The position numbers and the translations under genes are program-made. From Megaustenia siamemsis (Eukaryota > Mollusca > Gastropoda > Stylommatophora > Ariophantidae), in assembly GCA_032433765.1 (NCBI GenBank), contig JAVIAB010000092.1, positions 64,350,458-64,414,457 of the forward strand: a stretch of DNA of 64,000 bases, written 5' to 3'. Of this stretch, positions 44,458 through 55,534 are shown piece after piece. Below the pieces are notes generated by a model. It saw nothing but the letters and a program-made list of their open reading frames with translations. It was not told the DNA's origin and did no database searches. The stretch's first letter is position 1. Every line of letters begins with the position of its first letter.

Positions 44458-47400
44458 ATGGCCTCACGTAACGAACTTGTAAGCAGACCACGCCACGTGT
44501 GTGAAACGTGTGGGAAAAGCTTTACACGGCGACACGATCTAGCCAGACACGTAGATAGTGCGCACGGCCAACAGAGATATCCGTGTCCTATATGCGGCTG
44601 CATCTTTACAAGATCCACAAATCTTACCAAACATGTGGCGAAGAAACACGCAGCATATGCATCTATATCATCGGCACCAGCACCGGCTACATCAAGGGCC
44701 CCGATAGTATTCTCTGCAACAGACAACAACGTTGCAGAGACCGGGGATGAAGAACACTCTATAAAGAAACCCCGAGTAGATAACACTCGTGGGGGTGAGC
44801 AGTCTAGAGACAGTACAGAACACATATCATCTGTACGCATTAATACTAATACTCGTGTAAAGACTGCGGGAAAATCTTCAAAGACAAGACAATCTAGATC
44901 GGCATGTAGACACTGTTCACAATAAACAGACATACCAGTGCCCTATATGTGTATGCGAATTTAACAGACAGGACAATCTAAGAACACATATTAAAAACAA
45001 ACACCAACTACCGATATCAACAAGTACAAGCTCAACATCCTCGACAAGACCATCAACCACCTCCACAACAGCAGTGTCAACCACCTCCACAACAGCAGTG
45101 TCAACCTCCTCCTCCTCAACACCGTCAACCTCCTCCGCCACCTCATCAGCTTCGATACCGACGACCTGTTCAAAGTCCAGAGCTGAACCAACAAATAAGA
45201 GGAAGCGGAATAATGAACAATCGATAGAGAGTCAACACAGCAAGAAGGCGCGAACGGATCTAGAATTAGACAGTTTAGCTAGTTTACCAGCAGATGTTAG
45301 ACAGGTCTATGTCGACAACTGGTCTGCAATAAGGTCACATAGTAATAATAATAGGCATCTGTCAGTCCACACGGTCTTCCATAAACCAAATTCACCCCTA
45401 AGGGCAAACTGGGCAAATATCCTAAATCCCATCTTTAATAACCAAACACGTAGATTTAAAATAAATTATTCTCACAATTTCATCCTGCGGAATAAAGAAA
45501 ACAATGATCTTCGGTTTTTCCATAGTAGTTTCAATAATAGTTTAATTCTTGCAACTCCGATGGTTATAAATAACAGAGCAGATTTTGATAGGTTTCCTCA
45601 CACAACTACAAGATAGCGACCCCTTAAACCACGCAAATCATAATAGACCGAGCACTAAATATAGCGTCGAAACCCTTCCCAGCACTTCGTTCTATTTCTA
45701 TAATTTCGTAGAATATCCTATCGGGTGTCTAACCACCGAACTGCCACAACACATTACAAACAATAAATTCATTTATACATTACAAAATAGCAAGCATGGG
45801 CCAGCATATACTGATAATCTCTGTTTCTTTAGATGCGTAGCGTTATTTAGGGGTGGTAATCTCAGTAATTTACACACACCCACCAGCGATCTCCTGAAAC
45901 AGTGGCATGACCACCAGGGGCTAGATATAGACGACGAGTTCCCCGGTGTAACGCTAGCGCAGATTCTCTCACTAGAGAAGTGTTTCGGTATTAACGTGGA
46001 CGTCTTCGCTTTTGACAAAGACCAAGCCCTGTCCCCAATGCTAAGAGGTAGTACGACTTTTAGCGACACCTTACGAGTTCTATTTTACGAGGAACATTTT
46101 ATGTATATAGAGGATATAGATAAGGCGGCCCGGGCTTTTTCTTGTCCTAAATGTGGAAAATTGTGGAAAAGTTTACGCCGCATGACAAGACACGAGAAGA
46201 CATGTACCGGGGATAAGCGAAAAGACAAGTATATCGGAGGAGTTTATAAGAACAAAGAGGGTATACTCGAAACGATAGCTAATAGGGGTATAGAAGTTCC
46301 TAATAATTACGTGTATCCCTACAGAGCGACGTACGATTATGAATGTTACTTTAGTAATGTACCGACGACAGATGGAAACACTAGTAGTGTGACCGAATAT
46401 GTAGCCAGGCATATTCCAATGTCTTGTGCCGTAGCCAGTAATATTCCGGGTTATGAGAAACCAGTATGTTTTGTGAGCGAAGGTGATTCTCAAAAATTAG
46501 TGAGTAAAATGATAGATTATCTAGAGACATTAGCGAAACGGGCATATATAATCTTACGCGGCAGTTTCAAACAGGTTTTTGACAGTTTAAGAGACAGGGG
46601 TGACTGTAGTGACCTCATAGCGAAACTCGAATCATACTTGAAAGAGCTCCCCGTTATAGGGTTCAACTCTGGAAAGTATGACTTAAACGTTATCAAACCC
46701 TATTTAATAAGACATTTCGTAGCTGGGGCGAACAAAGTAGAAAAAGCGAACGAAGAAGATGAAGAAGATGATGAAGAAGATGACGTTGAAGAAGAATTGA
46801 AAAATGATGACGATGAAGAAGAAGATGATGAAGATGAAAATGAAGAAGAAGAAGAGCCGAAACAAAAACAAACTAAAAAAGGGTGACCTCGCCCTTCAAG
46901 TTTATCGTTAAGCGCAATAATAATTTTATGTGCATCTCCACCAGTCGACTAAAGTTCTTAGATATTATAAATTATCTCGCCCCGGGGTTCTCTTATAGTA
47001 AATACTTGGCGGCGTACAAGATTAAAGAGACTAAAGGCGTATTTTGTTACGAGTATATTACCGATCTAAAAAAGTTAGACGAAACCTCTCTCCCCCCTCA
47101 TGAGGCCTTCTTTTCGACGCTTAAAAACTGTAATATTTCAAACGAAGAGTACGAGTATTGTAACAAGATATGGGCGGACAATAACATGTCCACTCTCAGA
47201 GATTTTCTTGTTTGGTATAACAACAAGGATGTCGGGCCCTTCCTACTCGCATTAGAGAAACAGATCGAATTTTACGCGGGTTTTAGGTGTAGATATGTTT
47301 AAGGACGCCATTTCAGTCCCCGGTGTGACGTTAAGATACCTCTTCAACACCATACCTAAAAACGTAGTCTTTTCGTTATGCGGTAAACGCGAGGCAGAGC

Positions 47401-49297
47401 TTCATAAAACACTTAGAGATAATATAGTGGGTGGTCCGAGCATAATCTTTCATCGCCACCACGAGAAGGACGAGACTCGAATCAGAGGTAATCCTCAAAA
47501 CGTAGTAGAGAGTCTTAAAGGCTACGACGCAAACGCTCTGTATCTCTGGGCATTGATGCAGAAAATGCCCACTGACTTTCCAATTATACGAAAAGTTGAG
47601 GACGGGTTTAGACAACGTAAAGTTAATTATTACGATCAGCAGAGTAGAGAGTGGTTAACGTGGGTAGCTCACAAACACAACATTGAGTTGCGAACTCAAT
47701 ACAACGGGGGTGAGGTACCACTGGGACCTCGTAGGATTAGAGTGGATGGCTTCTGTCAAAAGAGTAACCTATCCGCTAATAATAAAGTCTGGCAGTATCA
47801 TGGTTGTCTGACGCACGGCCATATCTGTCACCTCACTGAAAAACACAAAGGTGTTAACCCTATAAACAAAAAACCCTTGTCCGAGCTATACGACAAGACC
47901 CGGGAAATTCGCGAATATTTAACCAATGACGTTGGAGTTGACGTGGTTGAGATGTGGGAATGTGAGTGGCAAGAGCTAAAGAAAACCGACAGCACAATAT
48001 TCCGTTTCTTAAACAAGCCCTCCCCAGAGCAAAACCATCGTATGCCCGGGAAAAATTACCACTAACCATCGCGCAGATCTTGAAAGCTGTTAAAGACGAA
48101 ACGCTGTTTGGTCTGGTAGAATGCGATATTCATGTCCCCGACTCTCTCAAGGAATATTTTAGCGAAATGACACCCATATTTAAAAACGTAGACGTGTGTA
48201 GAGACGATATAGGAGAGCTTATGAAGGAATACGCCGTGAAAAATAAATTATTGACGACCCCTAGACGTACCCTGATAGGTAGTTATATCGGAAGAAAATT
48301 CTTTTGGCCACCCCCTTATTAAAATGGTATTTGGATCACGATCTAGAGGTAACCAACATCTACCAGGTGATCGAATACCACCCTGTTAGTTGTTTCAAAC
48401 AATTTGGGGATACCGTATCCGACGCCAGACGAAAAGGGGATGTAGATGAGACGCAGTCCATTACGGGGGAGACCATGAAGTTGTTAGGGAATTCGGCGTA
48501 CGGAAAACTCTCACAGATAAAGCGAAACACTCGAACGTCGCGTACTGCGAGGGTGAGTCCGCTTCCAAGCTCGTTAACGACCCCCTATTTAAACATATGA
48601 CAGATTTAGGAGTAGGGAATATATTCGAGGTGGAAATGTTAAAAAAGACGACGAGGTGGGACCTTCCGCTACAAATCGGCTACTTTGTATATCAATACGC
48701 CAAGCTACGGATGTTGCAATTTTATTACGATTTTTTAGACCGGTTCGTAGAGAGATCATACTTTCAGTTGTGTGAAATGGACACTGACAGTCTGTATTTG
48801 GCGTTAAGTAAACCTAGTTTAGCTGCCGCCGTTAGACCGCCTTTACTCGAAACTTTTTATAACGAGTACGATCAGTGGTTCCCCTCAGAGACCTGTAGCG
48901 TTCATCGGGAGGAGTTTGTTAGGAGTAAAGGTAAATTTAAGGTAGATTGTCGAGACTGCGAAAAAACAAAATTGTACCATAAACGTACCCCGGTTTATTT
49001 AAGTTAGAGTACGAAGGGGATGGGATGGTATCGTTATGTAGTAAAACATACCACTGTTTTGGAGATTACTCAAAAACTAGTACTAAGGGGCTTAGCAAAC
49101 ATCACAATAAACTAGACAAAGATATATTTATGAAGGTTCTCAAGACACAACAGGCGCAGGGAGGGAAAAATGTGGGTTTTAAACGATATAAATCGAGTGT
49201 CTATACATATACACAGCACAGAAATTCTCTCTCTTATTTCTACATCAAACGCCGTGTGCACAACGACAATGTGACGACTTTTCCGTTAGGTATCTAG
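44458..49297 (+). CDS. zinc-finger / OTU-like / protein-primed family-B DNA polymerase (frameshifted)
   Basis: Replicates the element from protein-primed ends. N-terminus: C2H2 finger pairs at 44496-44645 and 44855-45000, then a Ser/Thr-rich linker and a basic KRKR stretch (45196). At 45811 DNLCFFRC, with EEHFMYIED later, may be an OTU-like protease fold, followed by a CPKC finger at 46145. Exonuclease: YDYECYF (46333), GFNSGKYDLN (46659). An acidic low-complexity tract spans 46735-46866. Polymerase: motif A YDANALYL (47522), motif B KLLGNSAYGKL (48478), motif C DTDSLYL (about 48780). The frame changes about nine times (near 44854, 44885, 45600, 46870, 47290, 48000-48065, 48300, 48550-48600, 49010). 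All motifs remain. The start is chosen at the ATG directly after a splice acceptor. About 1600 codons, long because of the N-terminal extensions. Confidence 0.93.
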
Positions 49298-49645
49298 AGT
49301 ATTTATATATATATATTATGTATATACAATGATACTTCTGTGATAGATTTTATGTCCAGTGATAATGAACATATGTTTGTGTCGTTGTCACGTTTATATT
49401 GTATTAAAATATATCATTAAAAAAAGTATGCAGTTTTTTTCTATTGTATATACATGTCACGTGGTACTGTCTCGTAAGAATAATATGGATACTCTCAGTA
49501 TCCTTGGTGTACTACCAGTATACCTGTGTGTAAAACAGAAAAAAACGAGTTACAACATCTATGACTTTTCACACCTATACAATCCATTATATACGTACAC
49601 ATAAATGACAAATAACACGAGGCATGTTTTGTAATTTATATATAT
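49298..49645. other. convergent intergenic region, no gene seen
   Basis: Separates PolB (plus) from the right-arm block (minus). attaaa words near 49405 could serve PolB. The 81-codon plus frame at 49359-49604 is hydrophobic and Tyr-rich with no known relation; I treat it as 3' UTR. Confidence 0.5.
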
Positions 49646-49651
49646 TTTATT
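49646..49651 (-). terminator. poly(A) signal of the right-arm (minus) transcripts
   Basis: The complement of tttatt gives AATAAA, 64 bp beyond the last minus-strand stop codon at 49715. Confidence 0.6.
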
Positions 49652-49714
49652 GATACAACACAACACCGATACTGCTCATGCAGTACATCTAGACACGACA
49701 TTAAAACACAACAT

Positions 49715-50470
49715 CTAAATGTTCAGCCTCAGCCTCTTTCTTCGTCTAAGATGACCCGGGGCAATCGTTGTTATTGGTTGAATCTTTTCAACGTTGTCAG
49801 TATCGTACACGGGAGTCCTGTAAGAACCATTATTTATCGAATAAGGTTCGTTGCATGCTGATGTAGATACTGGAAGTCTATGATCTGCCGTGGTCGATGG
49901 CTCGTTCGAGGGAAGAGGCTGTAGTGTTGTTGCATTAGCCTCGAGACGAGCACAATCGGCCAATAACTCGTCCTGCATAGCCACGAGCTCTTCGTTTCTA
50001 CTAAGATGACCCGGAGATAGTGCTGGTACTGGCTGACTACTTTCGAAGTTGTCAGTATCCTAGAAAGGCGCCATGTAAAAGCCAGTATTTATGGAATATG
50101 GCTCGATACTCGGCGACGTGGATGCTGGAAGTGTGTGATCTAGTCTGATGTCGAGTTCGTTCAATGTATGAGTTTCTGGTTTTATTGCATTGGTTTCGAG
50201 ACGCTCATACTCGGCCAATAACTCGTCCTGCATAGACACGAGGTGTTCAAATTCTGAACGATTCAACGTGATCCCATACTTGGTGGGATATTTTAAATTC
50301 GATGTCCCGAAAAATTTTCGAATATGGATCATAGTCGACCCTCTGTATGAAGACACAGACGCTACTTTCAGCCCTGTAGCCAATGGTTTGACCATTTCAC
50401 GATCTGCTGTAACGTAGACCCAGCTAGTGGGTACATCGACAACTGGTGTAGCCTCGACGTTTGTCAGCAT
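49715..50470 (-). CDS. PC4-like protein with internal duplication and an in-frame amber codon
   Basis: The N-terminal part (50470-50230) contains STMIHIRKFFG and YPTKYGITLNRSEFEHL, the strand-strand-helix pattern of the PC4/Sub1 single-stranded-DNA-binding domain. After it two related segments of about 75 residues follow (each starts MQDELLA and contains EPYSIN and DTDN). One continuous frame of 251 codons is interrupted by a single TAG at 50060-50062. In the second segment the aligned codon is tac (Tyr), so the stop looks like one Tyr-to-amber change. A GTG begins the downstream open part at 49984. A role in replication or late transcription is inferred from the fold only. Own TATA promoter upstream. 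Confidence 0.65.
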
Positions 50471-50522
50471 CTTCTGTATCTCAGCACTGAGCGATGTGTG
50501 ACTGGCGCTTTCTCACCCGCGA

Positions 50523-50530
50523 CTTTTATA
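50523..50530 (-). promoter_or_regulatory. TATA box of the PC4-like gene
   Basis: The minus strand reads gctataaaagtcgc, with tataaaag at 50530-50523, about 55 bp before the ATG at 50470. A tcagtg initiator-like word lies near 50487-50492. Confidence 0.6.
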
Positions 50531-50621
50531 GCATAGGTCAGATTATAGATCCGTTTAGTCCGGATTTTTAAACACTAAAATTCGTGTCCAGACTTGTCTG
50601 CGATATTTTTAGCCACTGACG

Positions 50622-51115
50622 TCATTGCACTAGAAATTTTAAATTTTGCGCCATAAGCTTCGGTGCTACTAGTCGATACACGATTCGATCGTTTATGTGT
50701 TGTCTGGTGGATGAGGTAAACGGCATTAAGACCCTTTGCATTGATCCTCCTCGTGTTTTAATCAGTAGAAAATACACAGAGTACAGTCCACACGCGTTAC
50801 TAACAAGATCTTGTAACTGACGCGAGTTGTAGATGAGAGGTCTGTTCGAATTCCTCTCGATAAAATCGATGATCTCGGTATGTCTGGGAGAAAACCCGAA
50901 ACTGTCGAAATACTCAAACTGCCCCATAGCGTTGTAGTAGAGGGCGACCCAGTGAGAGCCAGGTAACAGCTGGGATCTGTATTGATAACGAAGGCTGCTG
51001 TTTTAGTTGGATCGATATAGCGAGGTAACCGATTGCGAGCCACTACGCTAACAATGGAACACCGTCTCACAAAAATGTCAGACATAAGTACTTTGAGAAT
51101 ATCTCTCGTATTCAT
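50622..51115 (-). CDS. adenain-type cysteine protease (virion maturation), one frameshift
   Basis: Matures capsid precursors in adenovirus-like and Polinton particles. The N-terminal part (MNTRDILKVL from 51115, LPRYIDPTKTAAFVINTDPS) is in one frame; the catalytic part is in the next frame. Catalytic His is in GSHWVALYYN (about 50931-50960), the acidic residue in EYFDSFG, then RQLQDL with a candidate oxyanion Gln and NACGLYS with the nucleophilic Cys (Cys46 of the 101-aa piece starting 50927). Order His-Asp-Gln-Cys as in adenain. The frame changes once near 50965. The start overlaps the capsid gene end by 38 bp. About 165 codons, usual for the family. Confidence 0.88.
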
Positions 51116-52431
51116 TGTCGAAGTGTTTACGCTGTGTAATCTGTAAGAATCTGTCTCGTTTTAGAGATCTCCACCACGGATCCAGTTCTGCGTAAACTAG
51201 GACCTGTATAGGATTAGGCGTGATCGTCGCAAATTTGAGCTCGATGGCGACGGGCCCTGATTTTGCCAGCTCAAATTGTTCGGTGTTCAAAGACTTGGGC
51301 TGAGATCGAATGCAAAAAGAGTGTAGGCGTTCTTGAAGTCGTTATAATCTATTCCGTTACCAGCGTCTGTTCCCACAAGACCCAACGCCAGCATGGACTT
51401 GAAGTAGGCGCGAGCGTACTGACCGCGGTCAAATTCGGTAGATAGAGGTTTACCCCAAATACTATGACCGGCGACGGTGATGTTTAAGTAGGTAAGGCCA
51501 AAGTTTTTAAAATTGAAGGGTTGGTGTCGTAACTTCCATTAAATGCAGCCGAGTCCAGTAAGCCGAGGACTAGTCGCGTTGGTGTTTGAGTCAGGAATAG
51601 GTTGTCTTGGAATGAGATAACATGCCTTTAGGAATGGCAAATGTTTTAATCATAACTCTCTTCATGGGTATCGCGCATTGCCTCGTAAGAGAGCCTTTTC
51701 GTGAGCCAGCGAAATGGCCGGATTAACTGAGGCTTTCCTCACCAACAGCGCGGCGTAGGTGATGACACTTTTATAACCGACAGTTTTGTCGTGAGCTATG
51801 ATGTTAAATACGTCCTTTGAGGGGGTCAACTTAATTTTCACGTCAACCCTGTTTAGCATGTAACGCTCCTGAGCAAAAATATCAGAGTGAAGTCGCCCTA
51901 TCATATCCAGCTCATGGCTACCTCGGGCCAGATTTCGACGAGTTTTAAGACCCGCATTGGAGTCACCTTGGTGTCATCCGCGTGTTTGGGAGTATCGGTG
52001 TAGTAGAGCGCGCTCGTGAGATAACTTTTCTTAGATTCCTTGCTATGGTTGAGAGTAGCTTCTAGGTATGCTCGAAAAGGGTAGGTGTTTTCAGAAGCTG
52101 AAATCAAAGTATCGTTGAGAGATACGTCGACTTGCGAGATTAGACTGTGCAGAAAATAGTTCACAGGCGCAACATCAACATCATTTGGTATATTGTCACC
52201 GTTGGACAGCGTAATTTTTGCTCTCATATGCAGATACGTGTTGGAAAAATCGATGTATTCGTCCGAATTTCCGCTGATGGAAAATTCTATAGGGGCCCCA
52301 GATGCCAGAGACGCCAAGGGGGAAACTTCTACAAACTGGGCAGAATCAAGAGATGTCTGAGTCGGTGGAACGCTAAACAAATCTAGTCCAGAATGGAAAC
52401 ACTCGCAAGACTTGGGATGCACTAACGCCAT
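51078..52431 (-). CDS. major capsid protein, double jelly roll (hexon-like), frameshifted
   Basis: Forms the pseudohexameric capsomers. The intact N-terminal piece (51901-52431, 176 aa) has the LDLFSVPPTQTS start region, PIEFSISGNSDEYIDFSNTYL and YFLHSLISQVDVSLN typical of Polinton/adintovirus capsids. 51662-51904 continues the first barrel. 51290-51650 gives LVLGLLDSAAFNGSYDTNP and GLTYLNITVAG pieces, and the C-terminus (51078-51290) reads IELKFATITPNPIQVLVYAELD. At least four frame changes (near 51902, 51640, 51520, 51290). Total about 450 codons, normal length. The start is 5 bp from the upstream stop. No in-frame stop other than those caused by shifts was seen. Confidence 0.9.
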
Positions 52432-52436
52432 ATCGC

Positions 52437-52922
52437 TTAACCGAATATGTCCGAATAGTTTGTCCTCTTAGCCTTCTTGGATGCGGAATGAGAGTGATCG
52501 CGTCGTTTCGTCGTTTTTATTCTTCTTGCCGGCATCCCAGGTGGAGCTGCTCGTCTTTTCCTTCTTCTACCGCTTCCGGTTTGTTGGCCTGTATCGCCAC
52601 CGGCCAGATGACTGATGGCTCCATGAATTAAACGCTGACCGGATTCTTTAGCTCTTTCTTTAAACGACTCTCCAATGTTTCTTCCCGCCAATGCGTCTTG
52701 CGCGACTTGTAGTCCCGTGCCGACACCTTCTCTGAGTAATGCCTTACCTCCTGTTTTTAGCCACGGTAAAATTGCTCTTCCGATACCTCCGAAAAAACTT
52801 CCGATACCGCGCCCTCGCTGACTTCTACCTCCGACAAATACCGGGAGGCCGTGGCCGGCTTGATTAAAGCAACACTCTTCGTATAACTTAGCATTTCGAT
52901 GAAGCGGCGTGTGTCTCACCAT
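52437..52922 (-). CDS. PX/pVI-like virion core peptide
   Basis: Intact 161-aa frame. The N-terminal segment FNQAGHGLPVFVGGRSQRG is followed by an amphipathic Gly/Ala-rich region (GIGSFFGGIGRAILPWLKTG), then Arg/Lys-rich clusters (SGRRRKRRA, RRIKTTKRRD) as nuclear or DNA-binding signals. The arrangement matches the adenovirus pVI/pX-like proteins described in adintoviruses, which coat or condense the genome or lyse membranes at entry. The GRG segment could be a protease target, but no clear site is proven. Its ATG overlaps the upstream stop (taatg). Confidence 0.75.
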   Translation of the reverse strand: MVRHTPLHRNAKLYEECCFNQAGHGLPVFVGGRSQRGRGIGSFFGGIGRAILPWLKTGGKALLREGVGTGLQVAQDALAGRNIGESFKERAKESGQRLIHGAISHLAGGDTGQQTGSGRRRKRRAAPPGMPARRIKTTKRRDHSHSASKKAKRTNYSDIFG

Positions 52923-53677
52923 TATTCCAGATCGAAGTGCTTCCGCGCTCTGAAATGTAACGTCAGTACCGACGTTCCGGATGTAAATGGGATCGTAACT
53001 CCCCTGTCGTTAGTTAAAAGAATTTCTAACCTGTCGAAGGAGAACCTGCTCAGGGGGACATAGTGGGGTTTGTCGTAGATGCGAAATATGGATGTGGTGG
53101 TTTTCTCCAAAATAGGAACTGTCCTCAGTAAGGGTACCAGAACATCCCCACCACTCTGGGTGACACTAGATCGCAATAGACGTACACGTTTCTAGTTTGA
53201 GCTTCCAAATTTATTTCTTTCTCGCCGTGCAGGGCCACGTTAGCGTCTGTCACGCGATTCGATGGGAAGCTTAAGATACTTTTCAATTCCTCGCTTATGG
53301 TAACCGAGGCTCCTTGTTCAACGACTTTAAAGATGGCCTTATTTTCGTTTTTTTTATAAAAAAATCTCATATTGACGCCGGGTGTTTTTTTTCCAAAATC
53401 ACTTTATTTAAAGCATCGATAAAGTTATCCGCTGTCTTGTATAACCCCGGCGCCAGTTCCATTGTTACTGCTGTGATACTAGAGTTTCATAACGGATCCA
53501 GATATCGCCGGGTAGGACGTTGAAATGAGTGTTTGGAAATTGTATCTCGGCCAAACCGACTTCGTAGTTTGCGTTCAGTTCGATAGTTTGAGGGAGTTTG
53601 ACGAAAAAGTTTCCAGGACTATTTTCAGGATAAATTTGCATCGAAGCGTTGCTGGGGGCTGTGATGTAAAAACTCAT
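52922..53677 (-). CDS. minor capsid (penton) protein, single jelly roll, frameshifted
   Basis: Occupies the five-fold vertices. The piece at 53465-53677 begins MSFYITAPSNASMQIYPEN and includes NYEVGLAEIQFPNT, the conserved start of Polinton minor capsid proteins. 53125-53370 carries NVYVYCDLVSPRVVG. 52922-53176 carries DVLVPLLRTVP and GTSVLTLHFRARK at the C-terminus. Frame changes: near 53480, at an A8 tract near 53388 (complement of the T8 at 53386-53393), and near 53150. About 250 codons in total. The start follows the upstream gene by about 10 bp. Confidence 0.87.
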
Positions 53678-53687
53678 CTTCCTTGAT

Positions 53688-53975
53688 TCACCGTCTCGTC
53701 TTCAACTTGGGATTTGGAAGCATGTAACCCAGACAACTGCTCAGGAGCGCGATCCAAATCTTTCCGTCCTGACCCTCACCGTTTCCACCCGTCAGATTAA
53801 ATAAAGCCACGCCGATTACGGCATATATAACGATCATTTGGCAGAGAAAAACGATTTCCATTCGCGGGAGCAGTTTACCGAAAACAGGCCAGAGTGAGGT
53901 TCTGCTATCGTGACTGGTCCCTTCGTCGTTCTTCGTTTCTTCTCGTTCAACTACCGTACTCAGAAAGTTTGCACG
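53688..53975 (-). CDS. small single-pass membrane protein of the capsid block
   Basis: A 57-codon frame from the Met at 53861, or up to about 95 codons if the upstream open part is used. It contains LLPRMEIVFLCQMIVIYAV (membrane helix VFLCQMIVIYAVIGVALFNL), then a Gly-rich loop and LLSSCLGYMLPNPKLK. Small proteins of this pattern lie between integrase and penton genes in Polintons; the function is unknown. The N-terminus is uncertain: an ATG near 53990 is out of frame beside a G5 run. Confidence 0.6.
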   Translation of the reverse strand, partial: RANFLSTVVEREETKNDEGTSHDSRTSLWPVFGKLLPRMEIVFLCQMIVIYAVIGVALFNLTGGNGEGQDGKIWIALLSSCLGYMLPNPKLKTRR

Positions 53976-53996
53976 TGTTCATCCCCCTCCATTTCG

Positions 53997-55085
53997 TCAG
54001 TCTCTGTATCTCGATACTTGATCGCTCAAAATCCAAGTGTTAAATGCCGAGGTGTAACCGAACCATTTGACTAAGTACTGTTTTTTTTCCACCAACTTTC
54101 CTCTCTTCTAAGATGGCTTCTATTCGATACACCCGTTTTTCGCCGACTTTCTGAAGCTCTTCTGTATAAAACGACCCTTTCAACTCTTCACCAGAATCAT
54201 CTTTCACAACGTAGGTTACCGGGTTAGTGTTTTTGTTTACACGACTGATTGTAAACAGTTCTTCCGTCCACGATGGTGTATACCCCTTTTTGAAATTAGC
54301 TCTGGCTTGAGCTATCCTAACTCGATCACCTTCTTTATAACGGTTATTGATCGCCACTGACTGTCTATTGTCTCTCCCCGATAGTTTATTATACAACGTG
54401 TTCCAGACTTGTTCTTGATTGGCCGAATTTACGTGGACCGGCGCCGTTTTAATGCTCCTGTGATACGAATTATTGTAGTTTCTGAGTAAAGCGGGTAACG
54501 CATCCACATATCTCAATTTGTTCGTTTTCGTAAAAAATTTCCACATTTTCTCTTTTAACGTTCGGTTAAATCGTTCTACGATCGCTGCCTTTATATCCTC
54601 GTTCTCCGTAGTGAAGAAATGGACTCCATTTTCCTTGAGAAACTTTAGGAAAGTTTTGTTGACGAATTCGGATCCTTTGTCCGTTTGAAGATGTATCGGT
54701 TTGCGCTCGGCAAATATTTCGCTCACGGCCTCCACTAGATTTTTTGCGGTTTTCGACCGTATCGGAACTGCCCAAGCATACTTCGCAAAAACGTCGATAC
54801 ACGTAACGAGATACGAGAACGCGTCGTTGTATCTTCTTAATTGTCTCAGATCGATCAGATCAGCCTGGAACTGCTGATTCATACCACCCACGATGATGGG
54901 TCGTCTCTTAAATTTCTAACAACGGGTTTGTGTAGAGTATAAGCATCCTGCAGACTCAGCCATTCTTTAATTTTTGCAGAGCTTAGTTTTGTACTACGCT
55001 GTAAACCACCCACACCCCCGTAGGCACCCGGTCGATTCGGATCGTAGTAACGGCTTCTTAACATCTTATCTACTCGTTTGGCCAT
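53997..55085 (-). CDS. retroviral-type integrase with chromodomain, two frameshifts
   Basis: Inserts the element, giving the 6-bp duplication. N-terminal piece (54879-55085): RYYDPNRPGAYGGVGGL and LQDAYTLHKPV. Catalytic core in the 283-aa piece (54040-54891): Asp11 (QADLIDLR), Asp71 (LQTDKGSEF), Glu106 (AAIVERFNR), a DD35E triad. An SH3-like segment follows (YKEGDRVRIAQARANFKKG). At the end VYRIEAILEERK begins a chromodomain whose second half (YLVKWFGYTS, FNTW) lies in another frame down to 53997. The frame changes near 54890 and at an A8 tract near 54085. The chromodomain may steer insertion to histone-marked chromatin. Confidence 0.92.
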
Positions 55086-55531
55086 GACTCCCAGTTTGGT
55101 TTTGGAATTTTACTTTTCTTCTTTTCCTGAGTCTGTACGTGCCCACAACTTCTTTGTGAGTGACCGCTTTCGTTTTCGGCCTAGGCGCGCTTGGCGCTGA
55201 CTGAGGAATTTTTTTCGTCGACTTCATCTTTAAGTACCGCAGTTGGTGGTGTTGTATTCGCGTCGGGGGATGGGGGTGCCTGTTTAATGTCCACTACGCC
55301 TAGAGGTTTGTGTCTGTACTGATCGAGACGTTGCAGATACCGTTGCAATGTCTGCTGATACAGTCTGGCTTTGTCGCGTGGTGACATGTCCTCTCTTTCC
55401 AGGACTCGTTGCATTTGCGTATCCAGATCTCCTAGGGTGTCTTTTAGTGACTCGGGTGGCGTATACGCGATTTGGTGGTGATTTACAGACTCTACCAGTC
55501 GAGGATCTATCAAAATCATTTTCTTGGCCAT
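55070..55531 (-). CDS. conserved Polinton protein of unknown function, in-frame TAG
   Basis: The 116-aa open part (55181-55531) starts MAKKMILIDPRLVES and contains LGDLDTQMQRVLERED and DKARLYQQTLQRYLQRLDQ, predicted helical or coiled-coil, a pattern seen in a small protein next to integrase in Polintons. The frame meets TAG at 55181-55183, then stays open for 36 codons to 55070, ending PKPNWESWPNE and overlapping the integrase start by 16 bp. An alternative is a frame change at an A7 run near 55205 giving a Lys/Arg-rich tail. Function unknown. Confidence 0.6.
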
Positions 55532-55534
55532 CGT

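Noticed and set aside
45074..45616. Separate gene upstream of PolB
   Set aside because: It is in the reading frame continuing the fourth zinc finger and leads into the PolB N-terminal region; a GTG start would be needed. Treated as part of one frameshifted gene.
49359..49604. 81-codon plus-strand frame after PolB
   Set aside because: AT-rich, hydrophobic by composition, no homology recognised; lies between convergent genes.
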